Assembly (NCBI RefSeq): GCF_004331345.1
Contig: NZ_SJJZ01000005.1
Location: 186,001-250,000 of the forward strand
Direction: 5' to 3'
DNA: 64,000 bases
Source: Kribbella soli
GTDB lineage: Bacteria > Actinomycetota > Actinomycetes > Propionibacteriales > Kribbellaceae
Shown piece after piece: positions 41,384 through 51,327 of this stretch. Below the pieces are notes generated by a model. The model had not been told where the DNA came from. It worked only from the letters and a program-made list of their open reading frames with translations, and ran no database searches. Made by a program: the position numbers and the translations under genes. Numbering within the stretch: the stretch's first letter is position 1; each line of letters opens with the position of its first letter.

Positions 41384-42258
41384 GCGCACTCCGGATGCCA
41401 CGGGTGGCCACTGTGCAGTTCAAATCCTTCCGCACCAAGGGCTGGGGACGGATCGCGTTCCTGGTCGTGACCAGCGTGCTGATGCTGGTGCCGATGTACC
41501 TGCTGATCGTCAGCGCGTTCAAGTCACAGCAGGACATCCTTCAGCACCCGTTCTCGCTGGCGCCGGACCAGCTGACCACGGAGTACCTGCGGAAGGCCGC
41601 GACGAACCCCGACTTCAACATCCTCAAGGGGTACGCCGTCACGATCCTGTTCGTGGTGTCGGTGAACGTGCTGTCCGTGGCGCTGGCCGGCCCGGTGTCG
41701 TACGTGATCGCGCGGCGCAGCGAACGCCGCTACCGGATGCTCCTGCTGTTGTTCGTGGCCGGGACGTTCATCCCGAGCCAGGTGCTGGTGATCCCGGTCG
41801 TCTACACGCTGAAGTTCCTCGGGTTGATGGGCACCATCCCCGGGTTCGTGCTGTTCGAGACCACGCTGACGCTGCCGTTCTCGATCTTCCTGTACGCCGG
41901 CTACATCATGACGATCCCGGCCAGCCTGGACGAGGCGGCCGCGGTCGACGGGGCCGGCAAGCACCGGGTGTTCTGGTCGATCGTGTTCCCGCTGATGAAA
42001 CCGGCTGTGGTGACGATGGTCATCCTGAACACCTTCTCGGTGTGGAACGACTTCGTGAACCCGCAGATCATCCTCGGGCCGGGCAGCGGTCTCTACACCG
42101 TGACGACCGGCGTGTACGCCGCGGTGAGCCAGTACTCCACCGACTACACGGTGGTGTTCCCGACGCTGCTGCTCGCAGTGGCTCCGTTGCTGGTGGTCTT
42201 CGTGCTGCTCCAGCGGCACGTGATCAGCGGCCTGACCGCGGGAGCGACCAAGGGATGA
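41380..42258 (+). CDS. ABC importer 1: permease (MalG/UgpE type)
   Basis: 292 residues, six predicted membrane segments beginning IAFLVVTSVLMLVPMYLLIV, and the EAA loop DEAAAVDGAGKHRVFWSIVF. Start ATG overlaps the upstream stop (ATGA), and its own stop overlaps the next gene. No ATP-binding subunit follows, so a shared MsiK-type ATPase encoded elsewhere must energise it. Confidence 0.95.
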   Translation: MSALRMPRVATVQFKSFRTKGWGRIAFLVVTSVLMLVPMYLLIVSAFKSQQDILQHPFSLAPDQLTTEYLRKAATNPDFNILKGYAVTILFVVSVNVLSVALAGPVSYVIARRSERRYRMLLLLFVAGTFIPSQVLVIPVVYTLKFLGLMGTIPGFVLFETTLTLPFSIFLYAGYIMTIPASLDEAAAVDGAGKHRVFWSIVFPLMKPAVVTMVILNTFSVWNDFVNPQIILGPGSGLYTVTTGVYAAVSQYSTDYTVVFPTLLLAVAPLLVVFVLLQRHVISGLTAGATKG

Positions 42259-44177
42259 CAACAACCGAGCCGATCGTTGCAGAGATACCGATAGGCGCCC
42301 CGCCCGCGTGGGCGATCATGCAGCGCCGCCTGTTCGACGTGATGGACGAGGGCTGGTGGCTGTTCCGCGAACGCTACTGCCTCCCCGACGGCAGTCTGCG
42401 GTACGCCGGTCCGGTGCAGAGCCGGGACGGTGCGGACGACTTCTACGAGGCGTTCGTCAACTGGCCGGTGCTCTACCAGCTCGGTGGCGCGGACGACCTG
42501 ATCGACGTGTCGAAGTGGCACTGGGAAGGCGTCACCCGGCAGCTCACCGACCTGGGGTTCCTGGTCGACGAGTTCGAGCGCGGGTACGACTGGTTCCACA
42601 TCGGCGAGTCGATGATCTTCTTCTACTCGCTGTGTGCGGCCGACCCGACGGACGAGGTGTTCCGGGAACGCGCGTACCGGTTCGCCGAGCTCTACCTCCC
42701 CGGTTCGCCGGCCGCCAACTACGACCCCGCGACCCGGACGATCCGCGCGCCGCACAACGGCGCCGGCGGTCCGCGGTGGGGCATCAACGACGAGTGGCGG
42801 ACGTTCGGCGCGAACCAGGAGCGGATGCGGATCTTCGGGCTGCCGCTGTCCGGCGTACCCGGGATCAGCGGTTGGGACGATCTGAAGGACCCGGCGAACG
42901 CGGACCTGATGGGTGCGGAGATGATCCGCCGACTCGGTGCTGGTGACACCGCAGTCAACCTGGCCGCGACCACGCTGACCGCGAACGCCTGGCTGTACGA
43001 CCACAGTGACCGGTTCGCGGCGTGGACGCTGGAGTACCTGGACGCGTGGGAGGAGCGGGCCAAGGCGAACGGCGGCCTGCTGCCCGACAACGTCGGCCCG
43101 AACGGCATCGTCGGCGAGCTCCACGACGGCCGCTGGTACGGCGGTACGTACGGCTGGAACTGGCCGCACGGTGTCTACAGCGTCGGATCGGCCGCCTGCG
43201 TCGCGGCGTTGAACGGCGTCGTAGTCACGGGTGACTCGAAGCGGCTGGACTTCGCACGGCAACTGCTGGATCACCTGTACGAACGTGGCGTCAGCGGTGC
43301 GGTCGACGAGACCGACATGAGCATCCGGGACCGGTGGCAGGCCGAGCTGGGCGACGACTGCGCCAACCCGACCTTGCTGATCCCGAACCGGCACAGCGAC
43401 GACGGGTGGTTCGACTACCAGCCGCCGCAGCTGGGCCTGCCGATGTGGTTGTGGCAGGCATCCTTCGAGTCGGGTGACCGCGACCGGCTGAGCAAGCTGC
43501 GCGAGCGCAGCGGCTACGACTGGCGTACGGTCCGCGACTTCCGCAACAAGGAGGACGCCGGCCACGAGGCGCCCTGGCTCGCCTACCTGGCCGGAGACAA
43601 CCCCGGCTATCCGGAGGCGATGCTGGGCGTCGCACTGTCGCAGGTGCAGCGCCGGATGGACCTGATGGCCGTCGACACCGTCGACCCCGCCGAAATGAAC
43701 ATCCACCACTGGCAGCGGCACAACCCGGTCGCCACCGAGGCACTGCTGCAGCTGACCACCGGTACGCCGCAGCTCCTCTACAACGGCGGTCTGCTGCCAC
43801 TGCGCGTGCTGTACCTGGACGCGGACCGCGGCCGTCCCGGTCTGCCACCTGACGTCGCCGCACTGGTCGACACAGTGGAGCCGGACCGGACAGGTCTGCA
43901 ACTGGTCAACCTGTCCGCGACGCAGACCCGCCGAGTGGTCGTTCAGGCCGGGAGCTTCGGCACCGACCGTATCGACGAGGTCACGTTCTCCACTGCGACA
44001 GGGGATTATCCAGGGCCGTCCCCGGCGTACACCTCGACCCCGCCCACGCCGGGCCGTCGCACAGTCGTTGTCGACGGCAACCGGCTCGAGGTGACGATGC
44101 CGCCCGGCCGGACCATCCGGCTGGACCTGCGGTTGACCAGAAACACCTACCGCGCCGCACATCTGGCGCTTGCCTAG
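42255..44177 (+). CDS. Unknown alpha/alpha-barrel-like protein in the importer operon
   Basis: 640 residues with no signal peptide, hence cytoplasmic. Helical repeats with many Trp, Tyr, His and acidic residues (NWPVLYQLGGADDLIDVSKW, GYDWFHIGESMIFFYSL, YGGTYGWNWPHGVYS) over residues 20-490 suggest an (alpha/alpha)6 toroid, followed by a beta-rich tail (~500-640). This architecture is shared by many glycosidases and polysaccharide lyases, but I recognise no family. The start overlaps the permease stop (ATGA), so it is produced with the importer and probably acts on the imported oligosaccharide. A candidate new enzyme family. Confidence 0.8.
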   Translation: MTTTEPIVAEIPIGAPPAWAIMQRRLFDVMDEGWWLFRERYCLPDGSLRYAGPVQSRDGADDFYEAFVNWPVLYQLGGADDLIDVSKWHWEGVTRQLTDLGFLVDEFERGYDWFHIGESMIFFYSLCAADPTDEVFRERAYRFAELYLPGSPAANYDPATRTIRAPHNGAGGPRWGINDEWRTFGANQERMRIFGLPLSGVPGISGWDDLKDPANADLMGAEMIRRLGAGDTAVNLAATTLTANAWLYDHSDRFAAWTLEYLDAWEERAKANGGLLPDNVGPNGIVGELHDGRWYGGTYGWNWPHGVYSVGSAACVAALNGVVVTGDSKRLDFARQLLDHLYERGVSGAVDETDMSIRDRWQAELGDDCANPTLLIPNRHSDDGWFDYQPPQLGLPMWLWQASFESGDRDRLSKLRERSGYDWRTVRDFRNKEDAGHEAPWLAYLAGDNPGYPEAMLGVALSQVQRRMDLMAVDTVDPAEMNIHHWQRHNPVATEALLQLTTGTPQLLYNGGLLPLRVLYLDADRGRPGLPPDVAALVDTVEPDRTGLQLVNLSATQTRRVVVQAGSFGTDRIDEVTFSTATGDYPGPSPAYTSTPPTPGRRTVVVDGNRLEVTMPPGRTIRLDLRLTRNTYRAAHLALA

Positions 44178-44197
44178 ATGAATTACTGAGGAGACAT

Positions 44198-44992
44198 ATG
44201 AGCAGCACGGAACAAGCTCCGGTGACGCCGGTCTGGGACCTTCCGGTGCGCGGCGACACCCCGCCGGCGCCGGATCCCGGCCTGGTGGCGCGGCTGTCCG
44301 AGATCGGGTCGGCCACCGCCTGCGCCCGGTTGCACAACCAGGGCATCCGCCGGACCTTCGTCGACGGTCCGACCAGCATGTTCCCCGGCAAGAAGGTGGT
44401 CGGCCGCGCGCTGACCCTGCAGTTCATGCCGCAGCGTGAGGACATCGCCGACGGGCAGACCCAGGAGTACATCGAGCGCAGTACGGCGCTGTGGGCCGTG
44501 CTCGACGAGATCCAGCCCGGCGACGTCCTGGTGGTCCAGGCCTACGGCAGCCACACCACGGGCTGCTTCGGCGACATGCTGGTCCGCTACTTCAAGCTCC
44601 GCGGCGGGGCCGGCATCGTCGTCGACGGCCGGATCCGCGACGTACCGCGGGTGTCGGAGCTCGACGTCCCGATCTGGTCCACCGGAGCCACACCGCACTA
44701 CGCGTCCCAGTCCGAGCTGTTCCCGTGGGCGTACAACGTCCCGGTGGCGGTCGGCGGCGTCCTCACGCTGCCGGGGGACCTGGTGCTCGCCGACGACGAC
44801 GGTGCCGTCGTCGTACCCAGGCAGCGTGCGGAGTCCGTCATCCAGGCGGCCGCCGAGCACGACGAGTGGGAGAAGTTCAGCCGGCGCCGCATCGACGAAG
44901 GCGCCCCGTTGCGTGACTACTACCCCCTGACCGAGAAGACCCGTCTCGAGTACGAGCGCTGGCGCAGCCAGAACGGCAACGCCGGCGACTGA
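44198..44992 (+). CDS. RraA-like / HMG-aldolase-family protein
   Basis: 264 residues. The core motif GDMLVRYFKLRGGAGIVVDG followed by RIRDVP is the substrate- and metal-binding signature of the RraA / 4-hydroxy-4-methyl-2-oxoglutarate aldolase family. The Arg-Asp pair binds the pyruvate moiety and metal in the aldolases. In sugar-acid operons such proteins act as class II pyruvate-type aldolases or decarboxylases, so a role in cleaving a keto-deoxy sugar acid is inferred here. It has an ideal ribosome-binding site (GAGGAG) 20 bp after the previous gene. RNase-inhibitor function is unlikely in this setting. Confidence 0.85.
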   Translation: MSSTEQAPVTPVWDLPVRGDTPPAPDPGLVARLSEIGSATACARLHNQGIRRTFVDGPTSMFPGKKVVGRALTLQFMPQREDIADGQTQEYIERSTALWAVLDEIQPGDVLVVQAYGSHTTGCFGDMLVRYFKLRGGAGIVVDGRIRDVPRVSELDVPIWSTGATPHYASQSELFPWAYNVPVAVGGVLTLPGDLVLADDDGAVVVPRQRAESVIQAAAEHDEWEKFSRRRIDEGAPLRDYYPLTEKTRLEYERWRSQNGNAGD

Positions 44993-45019
44993 TCCCTCCG
45001 AGAGAGGACCCCGCCCAAC

Positions 45020-46879
45020 ATGTCCAGAAGAACCAGGCGTACGGCGCTCAGCGTCGGCGCCGGGGTGGTCGCGGCTGCCCTGGTGACCGTCGCGGCCGTC
45101 CAATTCAACGCCCAACCCGCCGGTGCGGCCGACTGCAACAACTTCTGGGTCGCGCCCGATGGCAACGACTCCGCGAAGGGCACCGAGAAGGAGCCCTGGA
45201 AGACCGTCACCCGGGCCCGCGACGAGATCCGGAACAAGGACCTCAACGACCGGATGAACTGCGACATCACCGTCAACCTGAAGGCCGGCAACTACCCGGT
45301 CGCGTCCACGATCGACCTGAACGAGCAGGACTCCGGCAAGAACGGCCACCGGGTCGTGTACCGCAGCGTCGACGGCCCCGGCAAGGCGCAGCTCCAGGGC
45401 GCCGAGGAACTCACCGGCTGGACCCCGACCGAGAACGGCATCTACAAGGCCAAGTTCGACGCGTCGAAGCCGTTCTACACGCTCTTCGAGGACGGCAAAC
45501 GCGCCACCAACGCCCGCTACCCGAACCGCGCCGCCGACGACACGTGGGCGCCGTACATGACGTCGATCCTCTACGAAGAGGACAAGATGGACGTCCACAA
45601 CTGGCTGTGGGGCAAGGCCGGTGACTGGGACCCGACCTGGGACCTGAGCCAGGCGTCGGTGACGATCTGGTCCGGTGGCTCCTGGTCGTGGTTCACGGAC
45701 ACGATCCCGTTGCTGGACACCAACTTCAAGAAGACCCAGACCACCCTGAAGTACTTCACCCGGTTCGCCATGGTGAACAGCCGCGGCGGCTCGCGGTACT
45801 ACTTCCAGAACTCGCTGAGCTTCCTGGACCAGCCAGGGGAGTACTACGTCGACTTCAAGGCCGGTGAGGTCTACTACAAGCCGCGCGCCGGCACGATGGA
45901 CGGCGTCAAGGTATTGCGGCCCACGGTGAAGACCGTGCTCAACTTGGCCGGCAAGTCACCGCAGGACCGGCTGCACGACGTGACGTTCGACGGTCTGGGC
46001 GTGCAGTACTCTGACTTCGTCCCCTGGTACCGCGTCGGCTGGAACGCCCCCGGCGACTCGGGGGTCGAGCACAAGTACCCGGAGTACGACCGGCAGATCG
46101 AACTGCCACGGAACCGGTTCGGTGCGATCACGCTCACCAACACGAGCAATATCGACCTGACCCGGATGCACATCTCCGACACCGGTGCCACCGCGATCTA
46201 CCTGCTGTTCGCGAACGACCACACCAGGGTCACCGACAGCCTGCTGGAGAACATCGGCAACGACGGCATCAAGGTCGAGGGCGGCTGGCCGGGTGAAGGC
46301 GACCTGAGCAACCACCACACGTTCTCGAACCTCTTCATCGACCACATCGGTGAGCTGGTCCCGGGTGACGCGTCCGGCATCGAGTTGATGGACACCGGCA
46401 GCAACACGGTGACGAACGTCGAGGTCAAGCACAGTGCCCGCTACGGCATCAGCCTGGAGTCGCGGCCGGAGGTGAAGGACCCGGACCAGTACGAGGGCGG
46501 CAACACGTTCAAGTACATCAAGCTCGAGGAGATGGGTCTGGACAGCGGCGACATGGGCGCCTTCTACACGTACGGCGTGGACAACCAGGAGCCGCATCCG
46601 ATCCAGAACACGGTCGACCAGATGGTGATCGGCGACGTGATTCCCGACCCGTCGATGCCCGACGCGGGCGGCACCCGCGGTGTGCACATGGACGCCGGCG
46701 GCTGTGGGTTCGCGATCAGCAACGTGCAGGTCGGGAAGGTGACCGACCAGAAGTACCAGGCGTACCAGTGCAACCAGGTGACGAACGCCGACTGGGTCGA
46801 GGGCTTCGACGCGTCGAAGATGGAATACGACAAGATCGGCGTACTGCCCAGCTTCCCGTACGACGTCGCGGGCCGGTGA
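45020..46879 (+). CDS. Secreted parallel beta-helix protein, GH141-like (copy 1)
   Basis: 619 residues with a signal peptide (to about PAGAAD). It opens with FWVAPDGNDSAKGTEKEPWK and YRSVDGPGKAQLQGAEELTG, followed by FYTLFEDGKRATNARYPNR. This order is typical of GH141, whose known members include an RG-II alpha-L-fucosidase and a xylanase. C-terminal helix coils carry NDGIKVEGGWPGEGD, GIELMDTGSN and GVHMDAGGCGF, shared by all three copies. Family placement is by pattern and should be checked; other beta-helix families are possible. First of three consecutive homologues, downstream of the RraA-like gene by 27 bp. It likely attacks a specific side-chain linkage outside the cell. Confidence 0.8.
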   Translation: MSRRTRRTALSVGAGVVAAALVTVAAVQFNAQPAGAADCNNFWVAPDGNDSAKGTEKEPWKTVTRARDEIRNKDLNDRMNCDITVNLKAGNYPVASTIDLNEQDSGKNGHRVVYRSVDGPGKAQLQGAEELTGWTPTENGIYKAKFDASKPFYTLFEDGKRATNARYPNRAADDTWAPYMTSILYEEDKMDVHNWLWGKAGDWDPTWDLSQASVTIWSGGSWSWFTDTIPLLDTNFKKTQTTLKYFTRFAMVNSRGGSRYYFQNSLSFLDQPGEYYVDFKAGEVYYKPRAGTMDGVKVLRPTVKTVLNLAGKSPQDRLHDVTFDGLGVQYSDFVPWYRVGWNAPGDSGVEHKYPEYDRQIELPRNRFGAITLTNTSNIDLTRMHISDTGATAIYLLFANDHTRVTDSLLENIGNDGIKVEGGWPGEGDLSNHHTFSNLFIDHIGELVPGDASGIELMDTGSNTVTNVEVKHSARYGISLESRPEVKDPDQYEGGNTFKYIKLEEMGLDSGDMGAFYTYGVDNQEPHPIQNTVDQMVIGDVIPDPSMPDAGGTRGVHMDAGGCGFAISNVQVGKVTDQKYQAYQCNQVTNADWVEGFDASKMEYDKIGVLPSFPYDVAGR

Positions 46880-48726
46880 CTCCGATGCCACGTTTCGCAG
46901 CGGGAGTGCTGGCCGGTCTGGCCCTTCCTGCTCTTGTCCTCGGAGGCGGGGTGGCGGCGCGAGCCGCCGCCCCGGCGGGGCAGGAGAAGAACTGCGCGTC
47001 GTTCTGGGTCGCACCGGACGGCGACGACAAGGCGCCGGGGACCGATTCGAAGCCCTGGAAGACGATCGAACACGCACGGGACACGTTGCGGACCAGGGGC
47101 CATGCCGGGTGCACGCCCGTGGTGAACCTGCGGGCCGGCACCTACCAGGTCGACAAGACGATCACCTTCGACGACCGCGATTCCGGGGTGACCTACCGGA
47201 GCGTGGACGGGCCGGGCAAGGCCGTCCTGGACGCGGGGCGGGAGGTCACCGGCTGGACGCCGTACAAGGACGGCATCTTCAAGGCGAAGGTCGACGTCGA
47301 CCAGCCGTTCTACACGCTGTACGTCGACGGCGCGCGGGCGACCACCGCGCGGTACCCGAACCGGCGGTCCGACGACGAATGGGCGCCGTACCTGACGTCG
47401 GTCCTGATCGAACCGGAGAAGGAGGCCATCCGCGACCAGGTGGGCTTCACCGAGGGCGATTGGGACGAGACCTGGAACCTGGGCAGCTACACCGACTGGC
47501 CGGCCCAGGTGATGATCTGGTCGGGCGGGTCATGGAGCTGGTTCACCGACACGGTGCCGATCAAGAACCCGGACTGGAAGGACAACAAGGTCACGCTGGA
47601 CTACTGGACCCGGTACGCGATGATGAACTCCCGGTCCGGTTCGCGGTACTTCGTCCAGAACTCGCTGGACCTGCTCGACGCCGAGGGCGAGTACTACCTC
47701 GACTGGGCGAGCAAGGAGCTGTACTACAAGCCGCGCGGCGGCACGATGGACGGCAAGCGGGTGCTGCGCCCGACGCAGACGCAGGTCCTGTCGCTGGGCG
47801 GTGTGACGCCCTCGCGCCGCCTGCACGACATCGCGTTCGACGGTGTCGGCATCGCGAACACCGACTTCATGCAGTGGTACCGCTCGGGCTGGATCAGCGC
47901 CGGTGACTCCGGACAGAAGCACAAGTACAAGGAGTACGACCGGCAGGTCGAGATGACCCGCAACCGGTTCGGCGCGGTCACGCTGACCAACACCCGCAAC
48001 GTCGACCTGACCGGGCTGCACCTGCGCGACACCGGGTACCACGGCATCTACCTGCTGTCGGCCAACGACAACGTGACGATCGCCGACAGCCTGCTGGAGA
48101 ACATCGGTGCCGACGGCATCAAGGTGGAAGGCCCGTACCCCGGTGAGGGTGACGTCGCGAACCACAACACGTTCACCAACCTCTACATCGACCACGTCGG
48201 CGAGCTGGTGCCGGGCGACGCGGCCGGGATCGAGCTGATGGACACCGGGAGCAACAAGGTCTCGCACGTCGTCGTGAAGCACAGCGCGCGGTACGGCATC
48301 ACCCTCGAGGCCCGGCCGGAGGTGAAGGACGGGGAGGGCTACGCGCTCGACAACGAGTTCTCCTACATCCGCCTGGAGGAGACCGGCCTGGACAGTGGTG
48401 ACATGGGCGCGTTCTACACCTACGGCATCGACAACCAAGAGCCCCATCCGGTGCGGAACACGGTGAAGCAGATGGTGATCACCGACGTGATCCCGGACGC
48501 GTCGATGCCGGACAGCGGCACGCGCGGTGTGCACATGGACGCCGGCGGGTGCGGGTTCAGCTTCTCCGACATCGAGGTCGGGACGGTGACTGACGACAAG
48601 TACCAGTCGTACCAGTGCAACGAGGTGACCAACGCGAACTGGGCGGCCGGATTCGACCAGGGCCGGATGGAGTACGACAAGATCGGCGTACTTCCCTCCT
48701 TCCCGTACCCCGTGGAAGGACGGTGA
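46876..48726 (+). CDS. Secreted parallel beta-helix protein, GH141-like (copy 2)
   Basis: 616 residues from the GTG at 46876 that overlaps the stop of copy 1; an ATG 9 bases later is an equally good start. Signal peptide MPRFAAGVLAGLALPALVLG and onward. Motifs as in copy 1, for example NDNVTIADSLLENIGADGIK, GIELMDTGSN and GVHMDAGGCGF. By eye its N-terminal third is closest to copy 3 and its C-terminal third to copy 1. That mosaic suggests gene conversion or recombination among the copies. Divergence between copies implies related but distinct linkages, not gene dosage alone. Confidence 0.8.
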   Translation: MTPMPRFAAGVLAGLALPALVLGGGVAARAAAPAGQEKNCASFWVAPDGDDKAPGTDSKPWKTIEHARDTLRTRGHAGCTPVVNLRAGTYQVDKTITFDDRDSGVTYRSVDGPGKAVLDAGREVTGWTPYKDGIFKAKVDVDQPFYTLYVDGARATTARYPNRRSDDEWAPYLTSVLIEPEKEAIRDQVGFTEGDWDETWNLGSYTDWPAQVMIWSGGSWSWFTDTVPIKNPDWKDNKVTLDYWTRYAMMNSRSGSRYFVQNSLDLLDAEGEYYLDWASKELYYKPRGGTMDGKRVLRPTQTQVLSLGGVTPSRRLHDIAFDGVGIANTDFMQWYRSGWISAGDSGQKHKYKEYDRQVEMTRNRFGAVTLTNTRNVDLTGLHLRDTGYHGIYLLSANDNVTIADSLLENIGADGIKVEGPYPGEGDVANHNTFTNLYIDHVGELVPGDAAGIELMDTGSNKVSHVVVKHSARYGITLEARPEVKDGEGYALDNEFSYIRLEETGLDSGDMGAFYTYGIDNQEPHPVRNTVKQMVITDVIPDASMPDSGTRGVHMDAGGCGFSFSDIEVGTVTDDKYQSYQCNEVTNANWAAGFDQGRMEYDKIGVLPSFPYPVEGR

Positions 48727-50564
48727 AGCGGATGAAGCTGCTCGGTGGAGTGGCCATCGGTGTTGCCCTGGCAGTCATAGGTGCCGGCACGGCGCTGGGC
48801 GCGGGGCCGGAGAAGGACGCCGCCGCGTGTGACGGGTTCTGGGTGTCGCCCGACGGCAACGACTCTGCTGCGGGGACGCAGCGGAAACCCTGGAAGACCG
48901 TCGAGCACGCGCGGGACGCCCTGCGGATCAGGGCGCACGCCGGCTGCACCACGGTGGTGAACCTGAAGGCCGGGACCTACCAGGTCGACAAGACGATCAC
49001 CTTCGACGACCGTGACTCCGGGGTCACGTACCGGAGCGCGGACGGGCCGGGCAAGGCCGTCTTCGAAGCGGGGCGGGAGGTGACCGGCTGGACGGCGTAC
49101 AAGGACGGCATTTTCAAGGCGCCGGTCGACGTCAGCCAGCCGTTCTACAGTCTGTACGCCGACGGGAAGCGTGCCACGACGGCGCGCTACCCGAACCGCG
49201 AGTCCGACGACAAGTGGGCGCCGTACCTGCGGTCGATCCTGTTCGACCCGACCAAGGAAGCGGTGCGCGACCAGATCGGGTTCAACACCGGTGACATCGA
49301 CCCGTCCTGGGATCTTCGGCTCGGTACGTCGTGGCCCGCGCAGGTGACGGTGTGGTCGGGTGGCTCGTGGTCGTGGTTCACCGACACGATCCCGATGCTC
49401 GACATCAACTTCACGAAGAAGCGGACCACGCTGGTGTACCCGGCGCGGTACGGCTTCATCAACTCCGGCGGCGGCTCGCGGTACTACGTGCAGAACTCGC
49501 TCAGCCTGCTCGACCAGGCCGGCGAGTACTACCTGGACTACCCGGCGAAGACGCTGTACTACAAGCCGGCCGGCGGCACGATGGACGGTCTCAAGGTGTA
49601 CCGGCCGACGCAGACGCAGGTGTTCTCGATCGAGGGCGCGTCCGCGAACCGGCGGGTGGAGAACCTGACCCTCGACGGCCTGACCATCCAGCACACCGAC
49701 TTCATGGACTGGTACCGGTACGGCTGGAACGGGACGGGTGACTCGGGCAACAAGCACAAGTACCCGAAGTACGACACGCAGATCGAGCTGCCGCGGAACC
49801 GGTGGGGTGCGATCACGCTCACCAATACGCGCGGGGTGAAGCTGACCGGGCTGCACATCCAGCAGACCGGGTTCACCGCGATCGAGTTGCTGTTCGCGAA
49901 CGAGAAGACCACGGTGTCCGACAGTCTGCTCGAGCACCTCGGCAACGACGGCATCAAGGTCGAGGGCGGCTGGCCCGGCGAAGGTGACGTTGCCCATGGC
50001 AACACGTTCACCAACAACTACATCCACCACATCGGCGAGCTGGTGCCCGGCGACTCGGCCGGCGTCGAGATCATGAACAGCGGCGGCAACGAGGTCAGCC
50101 ACACCGTCGTCGAGCACGGCGCCCGGTACGGCATCAGCATCGAGTCGCGGCCGGAGATCCCGAACGCGGACAACTACACCGGCGGCAACACGGTCAAGTT
50201 CGTCCGGCTGTCACACCTGGCGCAGGACAGCGGCGACACCGGTCCGTTCTACGCGTACGGCGTCCGCAACGAGCCGCCGTACACGCCGGACGCCTCCGTG
50301 TCGCAGCTGATCATCGACGACGCGAACGCCGATCCGTCGATGCCGGACGCGAAGCCGTACGGCGTGCACATGGACTTCGGCGGCTGCGGGTTCGCGTTCT
50401 CGGACATCAAGGTGACCAACACCGAGAGCGACCCGTACCACGGGCCGTCGGCCGGGCCGTGTGACACGTTCGCGAACGTGAGCTGGGAGGCCGGGTTCGA
50501 CGACTCCAAGATGCAGTACGACCAGATCGGCGTACTGCCGTCCTTCCCCTACGAGAAGCCCTGA
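48723..50564 (+). CDS. Secreted parallel beta-helix protein, GH141-like (copy 3)
   Basis: 613 residues from the GTG at 48723 overlapping the stop of copy 2, with an alternative ATG 9 bases later, the same junction design as between copies 1 and 2. Signal peptide MKLLGGVAIGVALAVIGAGT. It keeps NDGIKVEGGWPGEGD, but the late segment differs from copies 1 and 2: GVEIMNSGGN replaces GIELMDTGSN and GVHMDFGGCGF replaces HMDAGGCGF. Copy 3 is therefore the most changed around the putative active-site coils. The SDR gene follows 16 bp later. Confidence 0.8.
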   Translation: MKRMKLLGGVAIGVALAVIGAGTALGAGPEKDAAACDGFWVSPDGNDSAAGTQRKPWKTVEHARDALRIRAHAGCTTVVNLKAGTYQVDKTITFDDRDSGVTYRSADGPGKAVFEAGREVTGWTAYKDGIFKAPVDVSQPFYSLYADGKRATTARYPNRESDDKWAPYLRSILFDPTKEAVRDQIGFNTGDIDPSWDLRLGTSWPAQVTVWSGGSWSWFTDTIPMLDINFTKKRTTLVYPARYGFINSGGGSRYYVQNSLSLLDQAGEYYLDYPAKTLYYKPAGGTMDGLKVYRPTQTQVFSIEGASANRRVENLTLDGLTIQHTDFMDWYRYGWNGTGDSGNKHKYPKYDTQIELPRNRWGAITLTNTRGVKLTGLHIQQTGFTAIELLFANEKTTVSDSLLEHLGNDGIKVEGGWPGEGDVAHGNTFTNNYIHHIGELVPGDSAGVEIMNSGGNEVSHTVVEHGARYGISIESRPEIPNADNYTGGNTVKFVRLSHLAQDSGDTGPFYAYGVRNEPPYTPDASVSQLIIDDANADPSMPDAKPYGVHMDFGGCGFAFSDIKVTNTESDPYHGPSAGPCDTFANVSWEAGFDDSKMQYDQIGVLPSFPYEKP

Positions 50565-50580
50565 GGGTTCTGAGAGTTCC

Positions 50581-51327
50581 ATGGATATCGAGAGGTTCAA
50601 GGGCAAGGTCGCGCTGATCACCGGAGGTGCCTCCGGGATCGGCGCGGCCACCGCCCGCCGGATCGCCGACGAGGGCGGCACCGTGGTGATCTGCGACCGC
50701 GACGGCGCCGCCGCGGAGAAGGTGGCTACCGAGGTTGGTGGCCGAGGATACGAGTTGGACGTGACTGATCTGGATCGGACGCTGGCGGTCGTCGAGACCG
50801 TGGGCGACGTGCACGTTCTGGTCAGCGCGGCGGGTGTTGACGTGTGCGACACGGTGCCGAACACGTCCCCCGACGAATGGCGGACGATCCTCGACGTCGA
50901 CCTGACCGGCGTCTACAACTCGTGCCGGGCCGTCCTGCCGCGATTCGTCGCGCAGGGCGGCGGTGCGATCGTGACGATCTCGTCGGCGATCGGGACGGTC
51001 GGGGAGCGGAACAGGTCGGCGTACTGCGCGGCGAAGGCCGGCGTGGAGAACCTGACCCGCGCGATGGCCCTCGACCACGGCCCGGCCGGCGTCCGCGCGA
51101 ACTGCGTGGCGCCCGGGCTGATCGACACGCCGCTGATCCGCAACGGCAAGGTCAGCGGCGCGGACGATCCGGGCGCGATGCAGGCGATGGTCGACCGGCA
51201 TCACGCCCTCGGCCGGATCGGGCAGCCGTCGGAAGTGGCCGCGGCGATCGCGTTCCTGGCCAGCGACGACGCGTCATTCATCACCGGTGCGATCCTGCCG
51301 GTCGACGCGGGCTGGACGGCGCAATGA
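50581..51327 (+). CDS. Short-chain dehydrogenase/reductase
   Basis: 248 residues, classical SDR. Cofactor motif TGGASGIG (residues 14-21), Asp39 after the second strand favouring NAD(H), catalytic Ser135, Tyr148 and Lys152 (YCAAK). It starts the second half of the long operon and its stop overlaps the CoA-transferase start (ATGA). Possible jobs are oxidation of a released deoxy sugar (it could supply the lactone for the fuconolactonase at 37175) or dehydrogenation of an acyl-CoA-pathway hydroxyl intermediate. Confidence 0.93.
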   Translation: MDIERFKGKVALITGGASGIGAATARRIADEGGTVVICDRDGAAAEKVATEVGGRGYELDVTDLDRTLAVVETVGDVHVLVSAAGVDVCDTVPNTSPDEWRTILDVDLTGVYNSCRAVLPRFVAQGGGAIVTISSAIGTVGERNRSAYCAAKAGVENLTRAMALDHGPAGVRANCVAPGLIDTPLIRNGKVSGADDPGAMQAMVDRHHALGRIGQPSEVAAAIAFLASDDASFITGAILPVDAGWTAQ

